Positions 54,453 through 60,968 of a stretch of DNA of 64,000 nt are shown piece after piece. Source of the DNA: Pseudomonas sp. MM223 (lineage in GTDB: Bacteria > Pseudomonadota > Gammaproteobacteria > Pseudomonadales > Pseudomonadaceae); the NCBI GenBank assembly GCA_947090765.1, contig OX352322.1, positions 6,503,001 through 6,567,000 of the forward strand, given 5' to 3'. The translations under genes were made by a program, and so were the position numbers. Positions within the stretch are counted from its first letter, which is position 1. Each line of letters begins with the position of its first letter. The notes under the pieces are model-generated. The model worked only from the letters and a program-made list of their open reading frames with translations. It did no database searches and was not told the origin of the DNA.

Positions 54453-54690
54453 TCAGTTTTCCATCACTAAATTCCTCGGCAAATTCGCCCACAAGGCCAA
54501 GGGAGGAGAGCTGGGCAAGCTCCGATGCAATTTCGTGCAGACGCGATCAGTTGACACGCTCGAACGTAGCCCGGCAGCAAGCACTAAGAGCGTTATCGGC
54601 TCTACGTTGAGCACCTTGGCCACTGCTTCAAGGGTCTCCAAGGTACCTTGTTTTGAGCTTTTATTAATCCGGCACCTTTGCGTTCAAATG
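54453..54690 (-). pseudogene. Remnant of an XRE-type helix-turn-helix regulator
   Basis: On the minus strand, directly after and overlapping the rep stop, a frame reads SSKQGTLETLEAVAKVLNVEPITLLVLAAGL, the end of a Cro/C1 helix-turn-helix domain. The N-terminal half is missing (a stop lies upstream in frame). The rest continues about 35 residues to 54453. It is likely a truncated regulator left by recombination at the rep end. Confidence 0.5.
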
Positions 54691-55551
54691 ACGCTGCTGA
54701 GCGCGAGAGGGTGGCCGATCCATCGTGACAAGTCCCTTATCGTTGATCTCTCCTTTCCAGCCGATGGCGGCATGCATCAATGCAAATGCTTTTCTCACAT
54801 CCTTCCTGAAATCAGTAACGTTTTTTGACCTACTACCACACAGCTTATGAATTGTTGCGACCTTCAAAGGGTAAGCTTTTGCATGGGTCGAATAAAAACC
54901 ATGTAGCCATTGGGCTAGTGGGTGGCCTTTCAAGGCTAGTCTTTCATTAAGCTCAACCATCGTCCACATGCCGTCGCCATACAGCTTGACAATATTTGGA
55001 TTCATTACAACGCAATAACGACCAGTATTTTCGTCATGCAGATACTCACTAATAAGATGACCTGCATAATTTATTCTGCCGTCCTGCACTTCAAGCATTC
55101 CGCCAAGCAATCTTTTAAATGAGTCCTTGAGCCAGTCCCTTTGTGACTTCCCTGTTTCTCGACCGATTGCTTTAAGAAAAGGGTGTGACGAAATCTCAAG
55201 ACTAAGACCGAGGCTTGTAGTTCGCGACAAGTGCAAGCATTGCTCCCATACGTCCAGATCCGCTTGATCCAGTTGAGGCCCGCTATAAACCATTGTTACA
55301 CCCTGGAGGGTCTCAATGTTCGTAGCTAAATGAATAGTACGTTGCCCTCTACCAACAGCACTAAACAAGGCACTTCGCAGGATTGAGTTTGGTACACCAC
55401 GGGATGCATCCGGCCACTTTACAAGAGTCGCTGCATCACCCTTACGGAAGCCCATAAGAACATCATGCATGGCGCTTTTGAGCATCTGCTCGTAAGATAT
55501 TTTTTGAGAGCTCTCCTTAATCCTCTCTAGAACATAATTATCATCACTCAT
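54664..55551 (-). CDS. TrfA-like plasmid replication initiator
   Basis: A 295-aa protein of the TrfA family, which binds iterons and opens the origin. Family features are RGVPNSILRSALFSAVGRG near residue 55, followed by MVYSGPQLDQADLDVWEQCLHL and the winged-helix parts LDEXLALKGHPLAQWLHGFYSTH-like. Start chosen at the ATG at 55551 (MSDDNYVLERIKES); a GTG nine bases earlier is in frame. It overlaps a short upstream gene by eight bases. Iterons lie downstream. The family name fits the whole length; the partner DnaA boxes were not searched. Confidence 0.82.
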   Translation of the reverse strand: MSDDNYVLERIKESSQKISYEQMLKSAMHDVLMGFRKGDAATLVKWPDASRGVPNSILRSALFSAVGRGQRTIHLATNIETLQGVTMVYSGPQLDQADLDVWEQCLHLSRTTSLGLSLEISSHPFLKAIGRETGKSQRDWLKDSFKRLLGGMLEVQDGRINYAGHLISEYLHDENTGRYCVVMNPNIVKLYGDGMWTMVELNERLALKGHPLAQWLHGFYSTHAKAYPLKVATIHKLCGSRSKNVTDFRKDVRKAFALMHAAIGWKGEINDKGLVTMDRPPSRAQQRHLNAKVPD

Positions 55552-55723
55552 TAGCGCCACCGCATCTGCGCCTAATTCCGCTCAGCAACTTGTCAATCAT
55601 AATTGACTCATCACTTGTAAGCCAAAGCGTCCTTTGTCTATAGCCATTTGCTCGCATGCGAGCGGCATATTCAGCTTGCCTAGTCTTACCAGGATTAGCT
55701 TTATTTACAACTGAATCTTTCAT
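55544..55723 (-). CDS. Small ribbon-helix-helix-like protein upstream of rep
   Basis: A 59-aa ORF (MKDSVVNKANPGKTRQAEYA to RRRCGGANE). The middle YRQRTLWLTSDESIMIDKLLSGI has the strand-helix-helix form of short plasmid copy-control or antitoxin-like regulators. It overlaps the rep start by eight bases, giving translational coupling. It could repress rep. The function is inferred from size, form and place. Confidence 0.6.
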   Translation of the reverse strand: MKDSVVNKANPGKTRQAEYAARMRANGYRQRTLWLTSDESIMIDKLLSGIRRRCGGANE

Positions 55724-55873
55724 ATCGCACCCAATAATTCATTTCTGCCCATAGATTACAAGTGAGTTAGCAGTGACGCAATTGATATTTTTTAGGTGAA
55801 CTGTCAGAGTTAACTGTTAGGGTTGAATTTACTGGTGTTTTGGAACAAAAAAAATTTCGCTTTGACTCAATAG

Positions 55874-57496
55874 CTACCGCCCTCCAGGTTCGTAGCCCTC
55901 CCCGCTTGGGTCGTGGCCGTTGCGCTTCCAGGACGGTAGTCGCTGTTGCCGCGCTCGATCTTCCCTGTCCCTTTCAGTCTGGTCTTTTTGCTCCTGGATC
56001 ACTGCAGCCTGGCTAGCAGCCACTGCAGCAGCTTGGATCATATGTTTGCGCTCACATTCCAGGGCCAGATCGCGCTGCTGTGTCAACTCTGCAGCTTTCA
56101 CTGTGTCCTGGTGCAGCTGCGTGCGCGTATAAGCGCGGCCAGGACGACCGATATCAACACCTGTGCTGATCCCAAACGCTGCCTTGAAGATAACGCCAAC
56201 CCGCTCGGCCAGTATCGCATCCGATTTAGTTGTGGCTGTAGGAGTGCTCCAAAGTCTTTTTGATGCGGCCTGAGCCCGCTGCATCTCTTTATGTAGTTGC
56301 TGTTTAAATTGGTTTTGAAAAAATCTAATAACGGGGTCGTCCGTATCTATTGTCGACAAATCACCAACATCGACACCGATACCAACATCAGCAATGGCAG
56401 ACTTATAATCTCCTATATGAGCACTATGACTACTAGCAAAATTAGCAGCAGCAGACTTGACGCCAGGAAGATCGTCAGCGCTATCTTCAAATTCCTTATG
56501 TACTGCAATGAGTTTTTTAAACTCTGATCCAAGTTCGTGTTCCAACTCGTCAAATCTGATATCACTCCCTGCAATCTCTTGATCTCCCGATTCCTTGCTA
56601 TTATGGCGTCGTTGCGTTTCTTGAGTTCTGACCGCCATAACATCTTTGAATCTTTGCTCAATTGATCCTGCATGAGTTCTTGTTTTTTCATGAACCTGGC
56701 TTTCGCTAATTCCTTTTGCTCCGAAGTAAGCCTTGTCATAGATGTCGCCTTTTAGTCTGATGGCTTTTTTATCGTCACCGAATTTAACCGATAAATAATC
56801 ATCGCCATTTCTTGTTATTTTTCCGCCAAGCTCAACAAGGAAGCTCTGTATATCTTCTCGGCAAGTTATATGTCCGGAGTCGACTAAATCACAAACTAAA
56901 CCATGTATTTCTTTTTTTGTGGCGGTTTCTTTATCAAAACCAGAAATTTTTAAATCTCTTGCTACTGCTGGATCACGCGGATTAGTCAACCCAAACGTAT
57001 TACAAGCATGATCTATATATGAGTCATTTTCTTGGATAAAATCTGAATTATTACCCTTCCCTCTTTTACCATTGTAATTAGGTGGAAAAGGGTTTCTATA
57101 CTTACCACTTCCCAGGTGGACACGCGGCAACATGTAATGTATTTCGAGCCGCCCCGTATGCGTATGCTCAATTGCCAGAAACTGCCTAGAATTTTCAGGA
57201 ACACCGGCAAAAGCAAAATCTTTGAAGTCTTGCAATATCTGGTCTTTTAATTCTGGATTCGCTGCAATTTTTGCGGTTTCCTCCAGGTTAAAGCTCAGAA
57301 CTCCCGTTGTGTACTGGTTTTTAAAGTCCAGACTATCGCAAATGAACTTTATGGCCTGCGGATCACCCTCAAGTATTACAGGTGCAGGGTCACGCGGCCT
57401 CCACTCCTCTAATTCCTTGTCGAAATATGTGTCGCCAAGGAAATAATCAATTGCCTTGCCTGCGCCTGTTGTCCACTTCGACAGCCCGTTTATCAT
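55874..57496 (-). CDS. MbeA/MOB-P-like relaxase
   Basis: A 540-aa mobilization nuclease resembling ColE1 MbeA. The N-terminal third has GAGKAIDYFLGDTYFDKELEE, QYTTGVLSFNLEETAKIA and the nuclease core FLAIEHTHTGRLEIHYMLPRVHLGSGK, where the EHTHTG/H residues fit the HEN-type metal site. The conserved DAIRLKGDIYDKAYF is at residues 240-255. The C-terminal 300 residues are helical and charged. It overlaps mobC by four bases. One internal gene (56413-56739) is read in another frame. Codon use is AT-richer than the genome. Confidence 0.82.
   Translation of the reverse strand: MINGLSKWTTGAGKAIDYFLGDTYFDKELEEWRPRDPAPVILEGDPQAIKFICDSLDFKNQYTTGVLSFNLEETAKIAANPELKDQILQDFKDFAFAGVPENSRQFLAIEHTHTGRLEIHYMLPRVHLGSGKYRNPFPPNYNGKRGKGNNSDFIQENDSYIDHACNTFGLTNPRDPAVARDLKISGFDKETATKKEIHGLVCDLVDSGHITCREDIQSFLVELGGKITRNGDDYLSVKFGDDKKAIRLKGDIYDKAYFGAKGISESQVHEKTRTHAGSIEQRFKDVMAVRTQETQRRHNSKESGDQEIAGSDIRFDELEHELGSEFKKLIAVHKEFEDSADDLPGVKSAAANFASSHSAHIGDYKSAIADVGIGVDVGDLSTIDTDDPVIRFFQNQFKQQLHKEMQRAQAASKRLWSTPTATTKSDAILAERVGVIFKAAFGISTGVDIGRPGRAYTRTQLHQDTVKAAELTQQRDLALECERKHMIQAAAVAASQAAVIQEQKDQTERDREDRARQQRLPSWKRNGHDPSGEGYEPGGR
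56413..56739 (-). CDS. Overprinted coiled-coil membrane protein inside the relaxase gene (MbeB-like position)
   Basis: A 108-aa frame completely inside the relaxase gene, same strand, shifted. It begins MTRLTSEQKELAKARFMKKQ, is charged and helical for about 80 residues, then ends in one strong membrane segment (IALTIFLASSLLLLILLVVI). AAGG lies eight bases upstream of its ATG. ColE1-type plasmids also code small mobilization proteins (MbeB, MbeD) inside mbeA in other frames, which supports it. Homology to those proteins is not clear by eye. Confidence 0.6.
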   Translation of the reverse strand: MTRLTSEQKELAKARFMKKQELMQDQLSKDSKMLWRSELKKRNDAIIARNREIKRLQGVISDLTSWNTNLDQSLKNSLQYIRNLKIALTIFLASSLLLLILLVVIVLI

Positions 57497-57849
57497 TTGG
57501 CAAGCCTCCTGCGGCGCTGGAGCTTTTCTGCGGCCTGGACGATCTTATATACGTCTTGCCTTATTTCGGCCAGCTTGTGCAGTATTGGAGCCGCTAGCGC
57601 ATTATCTTTGTATGTATTGGCATACTTGCTAATCATGTTTAAATCGTTATTGATACGACCAAAATACGCAATCAGCTGTCTGAATTCCTCGCGTAGACTT
57701 TCCTTGGCCTCCACCACTGGCTTTTTATCGAGCAATGCAACTAGGAATTGAGAATTTGTCAACCCCGCTTCCCTTGCATGTTTGTTAAATTTTTCCCGCT
57801 GCTTAGTAGTTACAGTGGCGTTTATTTGTACTGATTTGATTACATCCAC
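57493..57849 (-). CDS. MobC-like mobilization accessory protein
   Basis: A 118-aa protein with an N-terminal ribbon-helix-helix-like part (KSVQINATVTTKQREKFNKH; TNSQFLVALLDKK) and the MobC C-terminal helix motif FGRINNDLNMISKYANTYKD. MobC proteins melt DNA near the nick site and help the relaxase. It is the first gene of the mobilization pair and overlaps the relaxase ATG. Confidence 0.8.
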   Translation of the reverse strand: MDVIKSVQINATVTTKQREKFNKHAREAGLTNSQFLVALLDKKPVVEAKESLREEFRQLIAYFGRINNDLNMISKYANTYKDNALAAPILHKLAEIRQDVYKIVQAAEKLQRRRRLAK

Positions 57850-57873
57850 GGGTTTTCCCTTCTTCTTATATTC

Positions 57874-57893
57874 CCCCGGCCAGGCCGGGGGTA
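57874..57893. other. Inverted repeat upstream of mobC
   Basis: CCCCCGGCCAGGCCGGGGG forms an eight-base GC stem with a three-base loop between mobC and the next unknown gene. It could be a terminator of the 120-aa gene (minus strand, no clear T-run) or part of oriT. Confidence 0.4.
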
Positions 57894-57910
57894 GTGAGGC
57901 GTTAAAAGCG

Positions 57911-58273
57911 TTACAGCTGCACCTGGTTGGTCAGCACCGCCAGGAGCTCGCCCACGTCAGGGGAAAAATTGAGCTCACGAACCTCAGCACCTGCGGGGTC
58001 GTCTTTAAGGTGATCGTACCGGTAAAAAGCCCCGGCAGACGCCTCCTTGGCGTTGTTGAAATAATCAAATACCTCAAGCGGTAGCTGCGTCGAATCGCGA
58101 TCAGTCGGCTCGTATGCGAGCGCAATGCGATGGCTCAAGTCATCCACAAAAAATCGCTCTTGGTCGTCGTTCGTCATTTTATCCGTCACTTCTTCGATCA
58201 GGGCAAAAAGGGCATTGCCGTGTTTGTTGTGCAAATTGCAAAACTCTCTTACCAAATCAAATGAGTATTCCAT
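57911..58273 (-). CDS. Unknown protein of the comM element
   Basis: Not recognised. A 120-aa acidic protein (MEYSFDLVREFCNLHNKHGN; FVDDLSHRIALAYEPTDRD). The start at 58273 is chosen because AAGAGG lies nine bases upstream; the frame extends to 58297. It precedes mobC on the same strand and may be a mobilization or anti-restriction type accessory gene. No membrane segment or catalytic motif is seen. Confidence 0.6.
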   Translation of the reverse strand: MEYSFDLVREFCNLHNKHGNALFALIEEVTDKMTNDDQERFFVDDLSHRIALAYEPTDRDSTQLPLEVFDYFNNAKEASAGAFYRYDHLKDDPAGAEVRELNFSPDVGELLAVLTNQVQL

Positions 58274-58302
58274 TGGTATCCTCTTAAATACGGTCAAGGG
58301 GT

Positions 58303-58339
58303 CTGGGGGAACCCCAGTGGGTCAAGGGCGAAGCCCTTG
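58303..58339. other. Twin hairpins, candidate oriT
   Basis: Two adjacent hairpins: CTGGGG-GAA-CCCCAG (58303-58317) and CAAGGGC-GAA-GCCCTTG (58323-58339). Both have a GAA loop. They lie upstream of the mob operon. Hairpins of this sort are common at oriT, but the nick sequence was not identified. Confidence 0.45.
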
Positions 58340-58481
58340 CAAGGCAAGCAAAAGTCCGGAGGACTATTGCTTGAGGAGCCTTGTTCGCTTTATTACGCGC
58401 ATGGAGGAAAGCGAATTTCAAGTTGTTTTCTATCTAGCTGCAGAGATATGATGATTGGAAATAAAAATAAAGAGGCCCATT

Positions 58482-58851
58482 GTGAGTCAATCCAAGATAG
58501 CGATTTGCTTGATTTGCTGGGCCTTCACAAAAAAAGCGATGGCTGTTGATGGAGTGATTGTTAAGGATCAGGCAGACTTGATGCAGAGTATTTATGCGAA
58601 AATCAGTCGTGCGGCGGAGGCAATCAAGGAATTTACAGTTGAAAATGCAAAGCTAGGCGCCATGAGTACGGCTGCAGAACAGGAAGTCGAATCAATCAAT
58701 CAACAACGGGTTTGCAAACACAGTTGCTCGACTCGATAAAGGTCATGAAGAGAGACAGAACCTGGAGCAGCTGGAGCGAGTACAAACGGCAAAGGATGTT
58801 TGCGACACTATTAATTTTTCGTCAGGCCTTGCGAAGTCATCCTGCGCATAG
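58482..58851 (+). pseudogene. Exported protein broken by a 4-bp tandem repeat
   Basis: A GTG at 58482 (AAAGAGG seven bases before) starts a protein with a signal peptide (VSQSKIAICLICWAFTKKAMA), then VDGVIVKDQADLMQSIYAKI and a helical region. At about 58688-58700 ATCA is repeated three times; with two copies the frame would continue NNGFANTVARLDKGHEERQN to SGLAKSSCA at 58851 (about 121 aa). With three copies it stops at 58739 after unrelated residues. The domain is not recognised; the helical secreted form recalls conjugation-linked pilus-tip proteins, but weakly. Confidence 0.6.
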
Positions 58852-58960
58852 GTTGGTCAGGTAGAAGAGTTGTCAAGGGATCGGACGCAACGAAATTAAG
58901 TGATCCCAAATCCGCTGCTTCACACGACAAACAATAGATCACAATAATAAGAGTTTATAG

Positions 58961-59416
58961 ATGAGCAACGTCATTAGATTAACCCAAGACCAGAAGGTAT
59001 TGTTTGCAAAGTTATTTGAGGAACATGGCGATAGCTATGAACTAAATAATAGCGAGAAACTAAATGCCATGCTGGAAGAGTACGCGAGTAGTTTCGATAG
59101 CTTACCGAGAGGTGATGAGTATGTTTTGATCTCCAAAACAGAGATTCACCCACAAGTTTGGAAAGCCCTGGAGAAATCCGGAGTTAGTCGTGGAGTAGAG
59201 AACTTTGATAATGGGGACGAAGATCCGGAATATCGAAAGTCCATGAAAGTTGAGAAAAACCTGTTTGAGGCGCTGATTGCACTCCTATCTGCGCTGCTGG
59301 AAATGCTAACAAACGCTCTTACCGGACGGCACGGTGCTGCTCCAGGTGCAGACGCTGGGGGCCGCGAGACTCGCAGGCGTCCGCGTGTCGACAACGACAG
59401 CGGATATCAACCCTGA
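58961..59416 (+). CDS. Unknown protein of the comM element
   Basis: Not recognised. A 151-aa protein with an acidic N-terminal domain (MSNVIRLTQDQKVLFAKLFEEH; FDSLPRGDEYVLISKTEI) and one hydrophobic helix near residues 103-120 (LFEALIALLSALLEMLTNAL), then an Arg/Gly-rich tail that reads like the neighbouring GC-rich DNA. It may end in a different place in relatives. No neighbour suggests a task. Confidence 0.55.
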   Translation: MSNVIRLTQDQKVLFAKLFEEHGDSYELNNSEKLNAMLEEYASSFDSLPRGDEYVLISKTEIHPQVWKALEKSGVSRGVENFDNGDEDPEYRKSMKVEKNLFEALIALLSALLEMLTNALTGRHGAAPGADAGGRETRRRPRVDNDSGYQP

Positions 59417-59499
59417 CAGCGCACGGATCGCGCCCTGAGCGCATAGCGTAGCCGCCGCCAGCCTTTCGGCGGCGACGAAATGTCGAACTCAGATCTCTG

Positions 59500-59520
59500 C
59501 CCGATCTTGCCGGGCTTTTA
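59500..59520 (+). terminator. Terminator-like hairpin
   Basis: GCCCGATCTTGCCGGGC then TTTT, about 85 bases past the 151-aa gene. A short stem, so only moderate. Confidence 0.45.
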
Positions 59521-59650
59521 CTACCTCGGCGAACACCACCATGCCATGTGAGGCATGATCCGAAAAATCGCAGTCCGACGTCAGGATTGGAAGAAAAAAG
59601 GAAGGTATCAATAAGAAATTTTGGGGCCTCTTGCCCCTTTATCGCTGTGA

Positions 59651-60055
59651 TTATGCCTTCGGCCTGGCATAACCAGCTTTACGCAGCGCACGCCGGGTAG
59701 CGTCCAGTTCCGCCCACAATTCGTTGGCATGCTCCGCTGTAAACTCCTTTGCAACCTCCTGTTCTCCAAACACTTCCCGGAACCCCGAGAGAGCAAGGGC
59801 GGTACTACGCATGCGATAGATCTTATGAGACAACTCCCTGGCCCCTTGCTCATCCTCATGCTCGCGTTTACGAGCTGCGAGCCAATCTACAAGCTGTTTA
59901 AGCTCGGACTCGGTCAGAATTTTCTCTGCGGCATCAGGCAAGGCTAGATCTTTTAGCGGAAAGCTACAGACCATCTTTTCCACGCCGCGTTTTTTCTGCT
60001 GATCGTATGTCGTGCGTATTAACTGATACGAAGTTTTAAGCTTGCGAATCTGCAT
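59651..60055 (-). CDS. Unknown helical protein downstream of the operator-like repeats
   Basis: Not recognised. A 134-aa, highly charged, mostly helical protein (MQIRKLKTSYQLIRTTYDQQ; ELKQLVDWLAARKREHEDEQ; LWAELDATRRALRKAGYARP). It could bind DNA or RNA, judging by basic ends. Its ATG is next to a set of palindromic repeats (60101-60273), so it may be controlled by, or bind, those sites. The ORF is distinct in frame from neighbours. Confidence 0.6.
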   Translation of the reverse strand: MQIRKLKTSYQLIRTTYDQQKKRGVEKMVCSFPLKDLALPDAAEKILTESELKQLVDWLAARKREHEDEQGARELSHKIYRMRSTALALSGFREVFGEQEVAKEFTAEHANELWAELDATRRALRKAGYARPKA

Positions 60056-60100
60056 ACTTCAATGCCCCCAAGACAGAACACATAAAAGCATGATACTTAT

Positions 60101-60273
60101 CATACCGATAGATTTCAACATATTTTATATCGGCATACGTATTTTAATTTCAGATTCATCTATCGGTATACCGATAGATAGAAAGCGATTTGAATACAGG
60201 CATACCGATAGATTACACAGCATGAATATATCGGCATACCGATGGATTTTCAGAGTAGTCTATTCGGTATGCC
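60101..60273. repeat. Cluster of CGGYATACCG operator-like repeats
   Basis: Six copies or half-copies of (T)ATCGGCATACCGATAG: CATACCGATAGAT at 60101 and 60201 (100 bases apart), TATCGGCATACG at 60128, a perfect 22-bp palindrome of ATCTATCGGTA at 60158-60179, ATATCGGCATACCGATGGAT at 60228 and TATTCGGTATGCC at 60261. They lie just upstream of the 134-aa gene. They look like binding sites of a dimeric regulator or of a partition protein. Confidence 0.75.
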
Positions 60274-60299
60274 AAGTGGTACGCATAACCACCTTGAGA

Positions 60300-60870
60300 G
60301 GCTGCTGACAGTCAGTGGGCAAAGCCCGCTGGCGGGCAGTTGCCGGGCTGGCCGCCCAGGCCGATGGCTCATGTGTCCAAGCTAAATACAGCGTTAAAGC
60401 AGTCGCATGAGGTAGCTCTGCCCAAGCATGGACAAGGGCTCGGCCACCGCAATTCCAATAGCTGCGCGCAATAAAACAGGAAGGTGGTAAATGGTCGCTT
60501 CAAGCTCGTGTCGGCACGAGCTAGCTATCAGTCCGAAGCCGGCGTAAGGAACTGCATCTGTGGAGTTATTTGGAGACCTTGGAACGCTTCTGCAATTGCA
60601 CTGGTGCTAAACAGCTGACTATTCAGCTTTAAGAACGAGCTACGCCACATGACTGCACCAAACCAAGACACGACCGTCACAATTCCCGCTCCTTGCGAGC
60701 ATAAATACGCTTTTATGTCTCAACAGTAAGTCTCACCGCCAGATGTGAACGGCGAAAGAACTATTGTGGTGCACAAGCAATGCTTTGTTTGCGGCCATGG
60801 CAATTGGTTTAGAGACTGCTGATACCTACCAACCCAGGAAAGCTCTGGACTGGATATTTATGCGATAATC
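60300..60870. other. Gene-poor stretch of the comM element
   Basis: About 570 bases with no coding region that I can support. A 36-codon frame from about 60365 has no ribosome site or likeness and is not called. The stretch contains short GC-rich inverted repeats near 60320-60360, which may be a terminator, nothing else that I recognise. Confidence 0.5.
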
Positions 60871-60873
60871 TTG

Positions 60874-60912
60874 CCGCCCTGGTTCATTCCTGGGCGGCTT
60901 TTCCTTTTATAG
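60874..60912 (+). terminator. Intrinsic terminator, plus strand
   Basis: GCCGCCC and GGGCGGC form a seven-base stem with a 12-base loop, followed by TTTTCCTTTT. It lies about 55 bases beyond the recombinase stop on the opposite strand, so it would end rightward transcripts before they enter the recombinase gene antisense. Confidence 0.6.
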
Positions 60913-60968
60913 GGTTCAGCTAGTTATAAAGCAGCTGGATGGCTGCCCCAAGGCCCGGGAGCGAACTT

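Noticed and set aside
54430..54828. Plus-strand frame of 132 codons opposite the rep end
   Set aside because: No family likeness, no ribosome site and overlap with the rep coding end on the other strand.
58125..58549. Plus-strand frames over the oriT candidate and the 120-aa gene
   Set aside because: They overlap a better-supported minus-strand gene with a ribosome site and hold no recognisable domain.
60042..60308. Plus-strand frame of 88 codons over the palindrome cluster
   Set aside because: It is produced by the repeats themselves, has no ribosome site and reads as low-complexity Ile/Arg text.
60365..60475. Small 36-codon frame in the empty stretch of the element
   Set aside because: No ribosome site, no likeness and short; chance is likely.
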